From Anaerolineales bacterium (GTDB lineage: Bacteria > Chloroflexota > Anaerolineae > 4572-78 > J111), in contig JABTUW010000001.1 of assembly GCA_015075185.1 (NCBI GenBank), positions 434,001 through 498,000 on the forward strand: a stretch of 64,000 nucleotides of DNA, written 5' to 3'. The notes beneath the pieces are model-generated. The model saw only the letters and a program-made list of their open reading frames with translations, searched no databases and was not told the DNA's origin. Numbering within the stretch: the first letter of the stretch is position 1; the number at the start of each line of letters is the position of its first letter. Positions 1 to 8,915 of the stretch are shown here, piece after piece. A program made the position numbers and the translations under genes.

Positions 1-18
1 GTCGGACCTATTTGTCAT
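1..18 (-). CDS. Start of a further operon gene, truncated by the window edge
   Basis: Only the first six codons are visible (M-T-N-R-S-D). The start is supported by an AGGAG ribosome-binding sequence six bases before the ATG. It lies 35 bp downstream of the last complete gene of the sugar operon on the same strand, so it is probably the next operon member. Nothing can be said about function. Confidence 0.45.
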
Positions 19-52
19 CCGGTTCTCCTAATTGAACAGTTACGGATAGACC

Positions 53-832
53 CTAAACCTCGCTAAAGGCAGCGCGAAAGTGGTCCATAGCCTGATTATT
101 ATCTTCCAGCGGATAGGCTTCCATCCCCACTACACCTTCATAACCTATCTCACGCAGCGCTTCGGCCACAAAGCGATAATTCAGTTCGCCGGTACCCGGC
201 TCGTGGCGTCCAGGGACATCGGCCACGTGAATGTGACCGATATACGGGTGGTAATCCCGCAGGAGTTGCACCACATTGCCCTCTTCAACCGCGCTGTGAT
301 AGATATCGAAGAGAACTTTGACATAAGGGCTATTGACTTCTTTGACCAAGCGCACCGCATCCTCGATGAAGTTGATAGAGTAACCGGGGTGGTCCACCTT
401 GGTATTGAGGACTTCCAGGCAGTAGGTCACCCGGTTCTCTGCCCCCAATTGAGCCAGTTGGCTCAAGGCTTTGTAGGCGGTGATCCAATGAGTCACCGGG
501 CTGGCCGAGATTTTATGCACCACCTCCCCGTTGGGGCCAAGCTCCCCGCCATGCACAACCAGGAAGGACGCCCGGAGTTTCTTGGCGACAGGCGTGGATT
601 CCGTTATCCCGGCCACATAGTCCGCCATGCCGTCGGGATGAACGCAAGAGCCGCCTTGCGTCCCAGAAAAGCCGCACACCTCAATCTTGGGGTCAGCGGT
701 AAAGACCTCCAGATTGCGCCCCTTCCAGCCCCAAAACTCCACCAAAAAACCGGCTTGGGCAATTTTTTTAACCCGTTCCTCAAAGGGTAAATCCAAAAAA
801 ACGGTATCAGCACAAATGGATAAACGATACAT
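53..832 (-). CDS. Sugar phosphate isomerase/epimerase family protein (hydroxypyruvate isomerase-like TIM barrel)
   Basis: The 259-residue product is an AP-endonuclease-2-type TIM barrel, probably a divalent-metal-dependent cytoplasmic isomerase or epimerase of a sugar or sugar acid. Candidate metal ligands follow the family order: Glu140 (YCLEV), Asp176 (FDIYH), His202 (HIHVAD) and Glu238 (GMEAYP). The VEFWGWKGR stretch near residue 31 is typical of hydroxypyruvate isomerase relatives. The start was set at the ATG at 832 because GAGGAG lies just upstream; an in-frame start 16 codons earlier has no such site. It is the last complete gene of a catabolic operon with an ABC transporter and a dehydrogenase. 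The substrate is not deducible. Confidence 0.8.
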   Translation of the reverse strand: MYRLSICADTVFLDLPFEERVKKIAQAGFLVEFWGWKGRNLEVFTADPKIEVCGFSGTQGGSCVHPDGMADYVAGITESTPVAKKLRASFLVVHGGELGPNGEVVHKISASPVTHWITAYKALSQLAQLGAENRVTYCLEVLNTKVDHPGYSINFIEDAVRLVKEVNSPYVKVLFDIYHSAVEEGNVVQLLRDYHPYIGHIHVADVPGRHEPGTGELNYRFVAEALREIGYEGVVGMEAYPLEDNNQAMDHFRAAFSEV

Positions 833-961
833 TGAAGGTCTCCTCTGAAAATAGTAGTCAGTCGTCAGTAGCCAGCCCATAGGGGGCCTTCGGCTCTAGT
901 CAGAAAAACGTTTTTATTGTCGGTGGCGTGCACGACGCTCATGAACACTCCTTAGAAAATA

Positions 962-1056
962 AGTTACACGCACGGAGTTATCGCAGAGGGACACCGAGAA
1001 AAATATATAAAAACTCTGCGTATCTCTGTGCCCTCTCTGCGTTCTCTGTGTTATGT
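962..1056. repeat. Intergenic CGCAGAG/CTCTGCG inverted repeat
   Basis: AT-rich centre flanked by CGCAGAGG and CTCTGCG/CTCTCTGCG arms, between the operon's last two complete genes. It is the same family as the better preserved copy at 16231-16296. No gene was seen between 833 and 1102. Confidence 0.6.
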
Positions 1057-1102
1057 ATTTTCAGTCTCGGTGTCGTCCCGGCTGGGACTATCCACTCTTC
1101 AG

Positions 1103-2128
1103 CTAATCAGTAGTTACAACAACCTTGACCGCTTCCCCCTGGCGGGCGGCAGCAATTCCCTTGAAAATATCCGGCAAAGGCAGGACCATGCTGTTCATCA
1201 CCGAAGGCTTGATAGCGCCGCTCTCCAAAATCTGGATAGCCCTGGGAAAGGTGTTCTCCCCGACAAAAGAGCCAAACACGGTTAATTCGTTGCGGGTGAT
1301 CAGGTATTGGCGGGCCGAGGGTCGGGCCTTTTCATTAACCCCAAACAGCGCAATTTTACCCTGTTTAGCGGCTAATTCCAAAGCCGTCCCAAATTGGTTC
1401 CCGACGGCATCCACGACCAGCTCAGCCCCCCAGCCACCGGTTTCAGCTTTGACCACTTCAGCCAGCGAGTCTGTTTTGATATTGACCACAACGTCCATAC
1501 CGGCCTGTTTGGCTACCTCAAGGCGGTAAGGCGCGAGGTCAGAGATAATGATCCTGGCCCCGGCGGCTTTATACATCATACCGTGCAGAATACCAATCGG
1601 GCCTGCACCGATCACCACGGCGGTTTGGCCAGGTTGAATGGTGGCCAGGTCGGTGCAGTTGACCACGCAGGAGAGCGGCTCAATCCAGACGGCCTCTGCA
1701 AAAGGCAGCGTTTTGGAGACCTGATGCAGGGCACGCTCAGGCGCAGCCATATAGCGCGCAAAGCCGCCATCTTTATGAATGCCCAACGTGGTCCAGTTCT
1801 CACAATGGAGCGACTTGCCTGCCTTGCAGTAACGGCAGAGACCACAGGTTAGATTGGCCGCAACCGCCACCCGGTCGCCCACGTTGGTGGTGGTCACGGC
1901 TGGACCGGTTTCGACAACCTGCCCAATGACTTCGTGCCCCAGAATGGCCCCTGGCGTAGCAGCCACGGCCGGCGGCACTGACAGAATGTGCAAATCGGTG
2001 CCGCACACGCCGCAGCCTTCATTTTCCAAAATGACCCAATCAGGCCCTGGTAGTTCAGGTCGGGGACGTTGCTGAATTTCCAGCACACCTTCCCCCATAA
2101 AAACCCCGGCCAGCATCTTACTTTCCAT
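1103..2128 (-). CDS. Zinc-dependent alcohol dehydrogenase (medium-chain dehydrogenase/reductase)
   Basis: The 341-residue protein is a classic two-zinc MDR dehydrogenase, expected to oxidise a polyol or sugar alcohol with NAD(P)+. Catalytic zinc residues are Cys42 (GVCGTD) and His65-Glu66 (GHE). The structural zinc lobe has Cys95, Cys98, Cys101 and Cys109. The Rossmann motif GAGPIG is near residue 175. The start has a strong GGGGGG-type ribosome-binding site. It lies 9 bp after the upstream isomerase gene and is co-transcribed with the ABC transporter, so it probably acts on the imported sugar or its isomerised product. The exact substrate is unknown. Confidence 0.85.
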   Translation of the reverse strand: MESKMLAGVFMGEGVLEIQQRPRPELPGPDWVILENEGCGVCGTDLHILSVPPAVAATPGAILGHEVIGQVVETGPAVTTTNVGDRVAVAANLTCGLCRYCKAGKSLHCENWTTLGIHKDGGFARYMAAPERALHQVSKTLPFAEAVWIEPLSCVVNCTDLATIQPGQTAVVIGAGPIGILHGMMYKAAGARIIISDLAPYRLEVAKQAGMDVVVNIKTDSLAEVVKAETGGWGAELVVDAVGNQFGTALELAAKQGKIALFGVNEKARPSARQYLITRNELTVFGSFVGENTFPRAIQILESGAIKPSVMNSMVLPLPDIFKGIAAARQGEAVKVVVTTD

Positions 2129-2137
2129 GTTTCCCCC

Positions 2138-3022
2138 CTACTTCAAACTATTCAACAATTGACGTAAATAAGCCACACTGTGCGGCAGCGCGGTCCGAGG
2201 ATCGTCCTCCCCCTGGTACTCAATGCAGATATAACCATCGTACTTGAGGCGGTCAAGTTCGGCCAGGATTGGCCGAAGCTCCACGATTCCGCCATCCAGA
2301 ACGGTACCAGTGTAGCGCCGTCCCCCCGCCGAGTCCCGGTAGCGTTCGGTCTGCTCGCCTGGAGCAAGGGGGCGGTTGTTCTTAACGTGGACGTGGGCGA
2401 TGTACGGAGCCATCACGCGAAGAGTCTCCAGCGGATCCTCCTCGACAAACAGCGGCGCGCCGACATCATAAATCAACCGAAAGGCCGGCGAGTCGACCGC
2501 AGCGCAGATATCGCGGCAATCAGCCCCTCGCCCCATAAGGGGACGCATTTGAGGATCGTCTATATTCTCGGCGATGATCGTCAAGCCGATTGACTGGGCG
2601 CGCTCGGCGCACTGGCGCAGTCCCTCAATCAGCCAGACCTGCTGTTGCTCCAATGGTAAATCCTCTTTCACCAGCGCCGGGTGCATCATGGCCAGCACTG
2701 CCCCCAGTTCAGCCGTTCGATCAAGCAGGGCAAAAACCTGGTCAATGACGGGGCGGCGGGCGGCAGCGGGCTGGGCTAAATCAGCCGGGAAGATATAAGA
2801 TACAATCGGCAAACCGGCGTCGGCGGTAAGCTTTCTCAACTGTTGAGGGGAGCAGTCATACCAGTAGGCATGCAGCAGTTCGATTCCAGCCACCCCCAGG
2901 CTGCCATACAATTCAACGATTTCTTCGCGGCTGTACGGGCCTGACTCTCGCTTGGGATGAACGTAACGCTCATTCAAGTACCAATCTGAACTGTAGTCCA
3001 TGACCATAATTTGGTCACTCAT
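2138..3022 (-). CDS. Sugar phosphate isomerase/epimerase (xylose isomerase-like TIM barrel)
   Basis: The 294-residue product is a second AP-endonuclease-2-family TIM barrel in the operon. Probable metal ligands are Glu152 (IIAENID), Asp186 (IYDVGAP), His212 (HVHVKNN) and Glu268 (ICIEYQG). It is related to inosose dehydratase/IolE and hydroxypyruvate isomerase proteins, but the sequence alone does not assign a reaction. Having two distinct barrels with one dehydrogenase suggests successive isomerisation, or dehydration and oxidation, of one carbohydrate. A GAGGAG sequence lies upstream of the start. Confidence 0.78.
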   Translation of the reverse strand: MSDQIMVMDYSSDWYLNERYVHPKRESGPYSREEIVELYGSLGVAGIELLHAYWYDCSPQQLRKLTADAGLPIVSYIFPADLAQPAAARRPVIDQVFALLDRTAELGAVLAMMHPALVKEDLPLEQQQVWLIEGLRQCAERAQSIGLTIIAENIDDPQMRPLMGRGADCRDICAAVDSPAFRLIYDVGAPLFVEEDPLETLRVMAPYIAHVHVKNNRPLAPGEQTERYRDSAGGRRYTGTVLDGGIVELRPILAELDRLKYDGYICIEYQGEDDPRTALPHSVAYLRQLLNSLK

Positions 3023-3193
3023 ATCCAGCTTGCTCTCCTCATTGTGAATCTTTGGTTACTTCATGTACAGCGCAGATTGTTCATAGGGCGGCAGACGTTG
3101 GGGTACCCCGGATTGGAGCGACATGATGCATGGTTGGGCCGCCAACAGTATTGAAATCGCCGGAGAATCAGCAGTTCCATTCCCCTCCTTAAA

Positions 3194-4456
3194 TTAACGG
3201 TTGTTAAACTCCTCGACGGCCTCATACATGGCCACAATGTTTTGCGGCGGCACATCCGGCATGATGTTGTGAATAGTATTGAACACGTAGCCACCCCCCG
3301 GCGCAAATATTTCAAGGTTGCGTTTCACCTCAGCTTTAACCTCAGCCGGAGTACCATGGTTAAGAATGTGGCGCGGATCCACTCCACCGCCCCAGAAGGT
3401 TAAATCCCGGCCAAATTCTTTTTTCAGGCGGGCCGGGTCCATATCGCGCGCGTTGGTTTGAACCGGATTGATGATTTCAAAACCGGCTTCAATCAAATCG
3501 GGCAGCAGTTTGTAGATAGAACCGCACGAGTGGAGGAAGGTGTGCGCCTGGCTGTGCTCTTTAATATAATTGCAGAGGATAGTGTGGCGCGGTTTGAATA
3601 ACTGGCGATAGGTTTCGGGAGCCATAAAAGGCCCTGTACCGGTGCCGAGATCGTCGCTAAGGCGAATGAGGTCAACCACGTCACCGACAGCATCGCAAAC
3701 ATTCTCCAGTGTTTGCAGGTGAATTTCCATCAAGGCGTCCAGCAGTCGAGCTACCTCGTCGGGTTGGAGAAGCAGGTCCATCAGAAAATTATCAATGCGG
3801 CGCAAGAAATTGCCTCCCTCAAATAGGGCACACCCGGCCGTAATCAACAACGCTTTATCGGTGTTCTGGCGCAAGGAGAGCGTCTTTTCACGCAACTGCT
3901 GCCAGAAATCCGGCTCGCTGCTATGATCCCAGGGGCTGGGGGCTATCCCAAACCATTGAACTTTACGCATTAATTCGGGCATGTTTTTGAATGTGTCGGG
4001 ATAGCCATCGCTGTAGGGAAAGTAGGTTTGATCAAAAAAGGTGGCCTTGAGGGGCATGGTGGCAATCCGATCGCCGTCGGGGGCAAAAACATCCCAGGCT
4101 CCACTAGGCTGTTTGACCGGCTTGAACCAGATCGGAAATTGCACCTCCTCTCCGGTGGGCAGGGTCACGTCGTACCAGTCTTCATCTCTGGTGTTAAACA
4201 TCCGGCCCACGTCCACAACGTCAATGTGAAAGCGTTCCAGGATGTCGTCCTCCGGCAGGGCTAACTGCTGCACGACATCGTAAACGCGGGTGTGCCCGCT
4301 CGTTAAACCGAGGTATTTTTTGAGATTGTAATAGGCAATGGTTGAAATATCGGAGCTGGAAGTCGAACCCAGGTCAATAGGGACCCGGTCAGGTTCCTGG
4401 TGATTAACAGCAGCCAGCACCCGTTCTCTGGAAGTCATTTTTTCTTTTGTAGACAT
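3194..4456 (-). CDS. Uroporphyrinogen decarboxylase (URO-D) family protein
   Basis: The 420-residue protein belongs to the URO-D superfamily (HemE/MtaA/CmuA-like) and opens with the family signature around RVLAAVNHQEPDRVPID. HSCGS and GGGVDPRHIL near the C-terminal half match the barrel positions of the family. Its placement inside a sugar operon and its length argue against a role in haem synthesis. URO-D homologues of this kind are frequent in catabolic clusters, with methyl transfer or decarboxylation proposed and substrates unknown. An AGGAAC site precedes the ATG. The 170 bp separating it from the next gene show no convincing ORF. Confidence 0.8.
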   Translation of the reverse strand: MSTKEKMTSRERVLAAVNHQEPDRVPIDLGSTSSSDISTIAYYNLKKYLGLTSGHTRVYDVVQQLALPEDDILERFHIDVVDVGRMFNTRDEDWYDVTLPTGEEVQFPIWFKPVKQPSGAWDVFAPDGDRIATMPLKATFFDQTYFPYSDGYPDTFKNMPELMRKVQWFGIAPSPWDHSSEPDFWQQLREKTLSLRQNTDKALLITAGCALFEGGNFLRRIDNFLMDLLLQPDEVARLLDALMEIHLQTLENVCDAVGDVVDLIRLSDDLGTGTGPFMAPETYRQLFKPRHTILCNYIKEHSQAHTFLHSCGSIYKLLPDLIEAGFEIINPVQTNARDMDPARLKKEFGRDLTFWGGGVDPRHILNHGTPAEVKAEVKRNLEIFAPGGGYVFNTIHNIMPDVPPQNIVAMYEAVEEFNNR

Positions 4457-4529
4457 TTTTTTGTTCCTAACTCGGGCAAACCGAACTAAGAAAAATTTTC
4501 AACACTAACGTTCCTAAGTTTTGGGATTA

Positions 4530-5294
4530 TCAGGACAAGCGCTGGCCGGTAATCAGGTCAGAGATGTCGTCGAAAGTAATTTCTCCCCTGGCATAGGTGC
4601 CGACTTTTTGGCCGTGACGAATGATCGAATAGCGGTCTGCCACCGCCATGACATGGTGAACATTGTGGGTAATGAAAATAACCGACAAGCCTCGCGCCTT
4701 GGCGTTCAAAGTATAATCCAATACCTTGCGGGATTCGGCCACGGATAAGGCCGAGGTAGGTTCATCCAGGATGAGCAGCTTGACCCCGAAATGCACCGCT
4801 CGCCCGATTGCGATGGACTGGCGTTCCCCCCCGGAAAGCTTGCCAACTTTCTCGTTGGCCGAACGGATTTTGATGCCGATATCCGCCAGCGAATCGCAGG
4901 TTTGCCTGGCCATGGTCCTCATATCTAACCAGCGCAGCGGACCGAAGCGATGAACTGGCTCGCGACCTAAAAAGAAATTGCGGCCCAGGCTCATCGAATT
5001 GACCAGGGCCAAATCTTGATAAACCGTTTCAATGCCCAGGGCGCGGGCCTCTTGCGGATTCCCGATCTGAACCGGCCGGCCTTCAAAATATATCTGGCCG
5101 CTGCTCGGGGTGTGAACACCGGTTAGAATCTTAATCAGCGTTGACTTGCCGGCCCCATTGTCGCCCAGCAAAGCCATGACCTCTTGAGGCTTAACCTCAA
5201 AATCTACCCCCTCCAGGGCCGTAACCTGTCCGAAGCGCTTGACTATTTTTTCCATCAAGACTAAGGGAGTTTCGTTTCCATTTTCACCCGGCAT
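4530..5294 (-). CDS. Sugar ABC transporter ATP-binding protein (single-domain CUT2 type)
   Basis: The 254-residue protein has one ATPase domain: Walker A GDNGAGKST (about 45-53), signature LSGGERQS (about 153), Walker B LLILDEPTSAL and an H-loop (ITHNVHHV). Most CUT2 transporters use a fused double ATPase of about 500 residues. This is the short FrcA-like form, which presumably works as a homodimer on the inner membrane face. It is encoded with two permeases and one binding protein and would energise import for the downstream catabolic enzymes. GGAGG lies eleven bases before the ATG. Confidence 0.9.
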   Translation of the reverse strand: MPGENGNETPLVLMEKIVKRFGQVTALEGVDFEVKPQEVMALLGDNGAGKSTLIKILTGVHTPSSGQIYFEGRPVQIGNPQEARALGIETVYQDLALVNSMSLGRNFFLGREPVHRFGPLRWLDMRTMARQTCDSLADIGIKIRSANEKVGKLSGGERQSIAIGRAVHFGVKLLILDEPTSALSVAESRKVLDYTLNAKARGLSVIFITHNVHHVMAVADRYSIIRHGQKVGTYARGEITFDDISDLITGQRLS

Positions 5295-5320
5295 AGGTAT
5301 TTAATCCTCCATGTTCTGAT

Positions 5321-6331
5321 TTAGGCGCGGCTGCGCACCCGTTCATTGATAATTGCCGCACCGATGATCGCAATGCCCACAATCGCCTCAAAATTGTCGG
5401 GAGGGAAACCGGACAAGACAACCCCGCTGCGCAGCATACTGATGAGCAAAATGCCCACCAGCCCGCCAATAATACTCCCCACACCCCCTTTCAGGAGCGC
5501 TCCCCCGACAACCGCCGAAGCAATTGCGGTAAACTCGGTCCCTCTACCCGTGGCCACAAAGACCGTCAGGAATTGGCTGAAGGTCATAATCCCTGCCAGG
5601 CCGGCCAAGGCTCCGGTCAGGGTAAAGCAGATCAGCTTGACCCGCTTGGTGTTAATTCCTTGCGCTTTTGCGCCCCTGGGATTGCCCCCGGTGGCAAAAA
5701 CGTGATTACCGAAACGGGTACGGATCAAGATAAATTGAAAGAGCAGACCCAGGCCAATCACCCACACGGCGGTGGTCCGGAAATTAGCCCGGCTCAATAA
5801 GTCGTTGACGATATCGAGGCGGCCGTTGAAGAAAGTATACAGGGGCAGTTCCTCCGTAGTTTGCAGCATCAATCCACCGGAGTAGAGCCAGACCGCCGCT
5901 CGATAAATCGAGCTGGTGCCCAGAGTAACAATAAAAGAAGGGATGCCCGTCCAGATGGTCAGGCCGCCATTGATAGCCCCCATCAAGGCAGTGACCAACA
6001 GAGCCAGTCCGATTGCTATAATCGGGGAACCACCAGCGAGCATAATACTGGCAAAGATATAAGCACCCATCGCCACAATGGCCCCGACTGAGAGATCAAA
6101 CTCGCCGGAAATCATCAGCAGTGTCACGCCAATCACCACGATCGCATTGATCGAAGCGGCATTCACAAAGGCTGAGACCGTCCGCATCGTCCCAAAATTG
6201 CGGACGAACAACCAGAAAAGCACAAAAACTACTATAAAAGTTAGCAGCGACGGGATCATCGGCGAGTCGCCCCACCAGGCTCGTTTTTCTCGCCTGCTTG
6301 TGGCCTTAACATCCATATTGACGAGGCTCAA
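5321..6331 (-). CDS. Sugar ABC transporter permease (RbsC/XylH family)
   Basis: Polytopic CUT2 permease with about nine hydrophobic segments and the family stretch GEFDLSVGAIVAMGAY. The upstream in-frame GTG at 6367 lacks a ribosome-binding site, while AAAGGAGAGG stands five bases before a TTG at 6331, so the TTG start (336 residues) is preferred. It forms an integral-membrane pair with the permease at 7596-8627, to which it is related but not identical. A heterodimeric channel is the natural reading. Confidence 0.88.
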   Translation of the reverse strand: MSLVNMDVKATSRREKRAWWGDSPMIPSLLTFIVVFVLFWLFVRNFGTMRTVSAFVNAASINAIVVIGVTLLMISGEFDLSVGAIVAMGAYIFASIMLAGGSPIIAIGLALLVTALMGAINGGLTIWTGIPSFIVTLGTSSIYRAAVWLYSGGLMLQTTEELPLYTFFNGRLDIVNDLLSRANFRTTAVWVIGLGLLFQFILIRTRFGNHVFATGGNPRGAKAQGINTKRVKLICFTLTGALAGLAGIMTFSQFLTVFVATGRGTEFTAIASAVVGGALLKGGVGSIIGGLVGILLISMLRSGVVLSGFPPDNFEAIVGIAIIGAAIINERVRSRA

Positions 6332-6456
6332 TCTATCCTCTCCTTTGCCAGCGCCATTACTCTCCACAAGGTGAGGACCATCCTGGCGACGGCATGGGAA
6401 TGGGAAGGTGCGCTCCTTCCCATTCCAACTACTTAGCCGGAAAAGCTGCTGCCAGT

Positions 6457-7485
6457 TTAACGGTACGTACCTGCGAACTTCGCAATCAAGTCAATATTGT
6501 CTTTATCGGTAATTCCGGGGCCGGTCGCCGTAACTTCAGTGGGAGGATAGATACCGTAGCGTTTGATCCACGTCAGCCACTGCACCACCAGATAGCCCTG
6601 AACGTACGGCTGCTGGTCGGTGGCGAGCAGGGTTGTCCCATCCTTGATTTTTTCCGCGATCTCGGGGCCAAGATCGAAAGTGGCGTGGTAGATGTCGCCC
6701 GCCTGCAGCCCGGCATTTTTCATGAAAGAATAGAAGGGGTTGGCCCCATTCGGCCCTAAAGTCAGCCAGAGGTCCACGTCAGGGTTGGCGGTATAGTAAT
6801 CTTCCATGATCGTCGCCGATTCAGCCGGGTCATTCGTGATCGCCAGGACTTCCGACTCAAGCCCGGTTTCGGCCAGCGCATCGGCAAAGCCCTGGCAGCG
6901 AGCATCAAGACCAATATGGCCCGGCACCTGATTCACACAAACTCCACGCGTGCCGCCGTAAGCTTCCACCATTCTCCGGCCGGCCACCAGACCGCCCGTA
7001 TATTCATCCTGGCCAATGTAAGTGAGATAGGGGATGCGCTCTTCAGGAGGTCGCCAATCGGCGGCATTATAGGCAATGACCGGGACTCCGCTCTCGATGG
7101 CTCGCAGCATGGGTTCCTCGAACAGAACCCCATCAGTCACGGTGACACCCAGGCCGTCCGGCTTGGCAGCCAGGGCCTTGTCAATATCCTGGGCCGTCCG
7201 TTCCGGATCGAACTCGGGCGGGGAAATAATGGTCAAGTCAACTCCCAGGTCTCTGGCCGCATCTTTGTTGCCCTGCTCAACCACGCACCAGAAGGCATCC
7301 CAAGAACAGGCCCCGTGGGCCACCAGGACAATATTTACCGGCTCGCGGCCAAATTCGTCCACGGTAGGGGTCTCCTGCGCGACTGGAGGCGCTGAGGCGG
7401 CGGGGGTCGGAACCTCAGCCATCACATTGAGCAGTGCCACGCCTATGGCAACAAGTGCTATAAATACCAACTTATTGAGTTTCAT
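6457..7485 (-). CDS. Sugar ABC transporter substrate-binding protein
   Basis: The 342-residue protein has an N-terminal hydrophobic export segment (about 5-23), a short Pro/Ala-rich linker and a periplasmic-binding-protein type I fold (VNIVLVAHG ... GVTVTDG ... NPDVDLWLTLGPNG). No lipobox cysteine is obvious, so anchoring would be by an uncleaved signal or the linker. It should capture a monosaccharide-like ligand for the transporter. The start has GGGAGG five bases upstream. It sits between the two permease genes, an order typical of such operons in this lineage. Confidence 0.87.
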   Translation of the reverse strand: MKLNKLVFIALVAIGVALLNVMAEVPTPAASAPPVAQETPTVDEFGREPVNIVLVAHGACSWDAFWCVVEQGNKDAARDLGVDLTIISPPEFDPERTAQDIDKALAAKPDGLGVTVTDGVLFEEPMLRAIESGVPVIAYNAADWRPPEERIPYLTYIGQDEYTGGLVAGRRMVEAYGGTRGVCVNQVPGHIGLDARCQGFADALAETGLESEVLAITNDPAESATIMEDYYTANPDVDLWLTLGPNGANPFYSFMKNAGLQAGDIYHATFDLGPEIAEKIKDGTTLLATDQQPYVQGYLVVQWLTWIKRYGIYPPTEVTATGPGITDKDNIDLIAKFAGTYR

Positions 7486-7595
7486 TTTTCCTCCCTTGAT
7501 CTAACAGAATTGATATTAATACATTATAGAAACAATATTCGGTTAGTTTACGACCCGTTTTTAGCTATAAACACCCTCCTTCCTTTGACTACTTA

Positions 7596-8627
7596 TTACT
7601 CTTGTTCTCGCTTCAGGTAAATATTGACGATCACGGAGATGATGATAATTGCTCCCACAACCCCCTGGAACATTTCATTTGTCACCCCCAGCAACACCAA
7701 ACCTTGCTCTAGCATGGACAGAATAAGCATGCCCACGGCAGCGCCAACAATGGTGCCAGTCCCCCCATTGAGCGAAACACCGCCAATCACCGCCGCAGCG
7801 ACGACGGTCAGCTCCAGACCCTCGCCAATCAATTCGTTCATGCTGGAACGCTGCGCAAAAAGAATAACCCCGGCCAATCCAGCCAGGCAGCCTGAGAGGA
7901 CAAAATTAGTTAATTTGATCCGTTTGACATTCACCCCTTGCGCCAGCGCCGCCCCCGGATTACCCCCTACGGCAAAGGTCCAGTTGCCGTGGCGGGTGCG
8001 CATTAACACCAGAGATGCGACGATAACCAACCCCACGAACCACACACTTGAAATTCGGAAATTGCCGGCCGGCTCAAACAATTGGTTAAGTGGCGTTATA
8101 TAATCATTCAAAACAGCAAATAATAGAGGTTTGCCTTCGGGAGTGTAACTCGTAACCTGCCCCCCACCTAAGGCCCGAACCAGACCCCGGTAAGCCAAGA
8201 GGGTCCCCAGGGTGGCAATAAATGAGGGTATACCCGTAAAAACAACAATTAAGCCGTTGATGAGACCCAAAAAAGTGGATACGCCTAAAGCCAACAGCAT
8301 CGCCACCACGGGGGGAATGCCCGCGAGGAGACTCAACAGAAAAATATAGCCCGCCACGGCCATGTTTGAACCGACCGACAGGTCGAATTCGCCGGATATC
8401 ATCAAAAAAGCCACGCCAACAACGACGATGCCATAGATGCTGGCGAAGGTCAGAATATTGGAGAGCGCGTAGGCGCTGAGAAAATTAGGGGCGCTGAAGG
8501 CAAAGAAGAGAAACACTACCAATAAGGTGATAAAAGCCGCTATTTCAGGGGATTCTGTCAGCGTCAGCAGCAAGCGTTTTAGTTTGGCAGACAGGTGGTT
8601 TTCAGAACGTTCAACAATGGTTGTCAT
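7596..8627 (-). CDS. Sugar ABC transporter permease (RbsC/XylH family), first gene of the operon
   Basis: CUT2-family permease with about nine transmembrane segments and the GEFDLSVGSNMAVAGY signature. The ATG at 8627 (343 residues) has GGAAGG nine bases upstream. The ATG at 8636 directly abuts that site and is less likely. It is the promoter-proximal gene of the operon running to the left edge of the window. The leader upstream carries a promoter and palindromic operator, so expression is probably repressor-controlled; no regulator gene for it is visible here. Confidence 0.88.
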   Translation of the reverse strand: MTTIVERSENHLSAKLKRLLLTLTESPEIAAFITLLVVFLFFAFSAPNFLSAYALSNILTFASIYGIVVVGVAFLMISGEFDLSVGSNMAVAGYIFLLSLLAGIPPVVAMLLALGVSTFLGLINGLIVVFTGIPSFIATLGTLLAYRGLVRALGGGQVTSYTPEGKPLLFAVLNDYITPLNQLFEPAGNFRISSVWFVGLVIVASLVLMRTRHGNWTFAVGGNPGAALAQGVNVKRIKLTNFVLSGCLAGLAGVILFAQRSSMNELIGEGLELTVVAAAVIGGVSLNGGTGTIVGAAVGMLILSMLEQGLVLLGVTNEMFQGVVGAIIIISVIVNIYLKREQE

Positions 8628-8745
8628 CCTCGACATCCTTCCGGTTATTATAAATAATCTCAGCAGAGCAAAATTTATCTAAAGCGGCATCCCTGTACTG
8701 CCCGCTGACTGTCCTCGTTGAGGAAGGTGAAAGGAGGGGGTGTCA

Positions 8746-8767
8746 AAATTCTACAGGTGTAGAATTT
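8746..8767. promoter_or_regulatory. Perfect palindromic operator candidate
   Basis: AAATTCTACA and TGTAGAATTT form exact 10-bp arms separated by GG. The site begins about 12 bp downstream of the -10 box of the operon promoter, near the expected transcription start, which is a classic repressor position. The cognate regulator is not in the window. Confidence 0.65.
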
Positions 8768-8778
8768 GATTGCGTTAT

Positions 8779-8805
8779 ATTATACAGAAAATATAATATG
8801 GTCAA
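8779..8805 (-). promoter_or_regulatory. Sigma-70-type promoter of the sugar operon
   Basis: On the minus strand TTGACC is followed after 15 bp by TATAAT, inside a markedly AT-rich stretch. It points at the operon beginning at 8627, leaving an untranslated leader of about 140 bases. The spacer is shorter than ideal. Confidence 0.55.
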
Positions 8806-8915
8806 ATCAGGATCGGTAATTATGATCAATTCCAGTTGAAGGCCAGGGCTTGCTCCAGCCTCTCGAAGATGTCGACAAAATTGAGTACAAAGCCGCAGAG
8901 CTTGGCCAAGCCCGA

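Noticed and set aside
80..790. Long plus-strand ORF opposite the first isomerase
   Set aside because: Shadow frame: the minus-strand product has clear TIM-barrel motifs and a ribosome-binding site, while this one has no recognisable domain.
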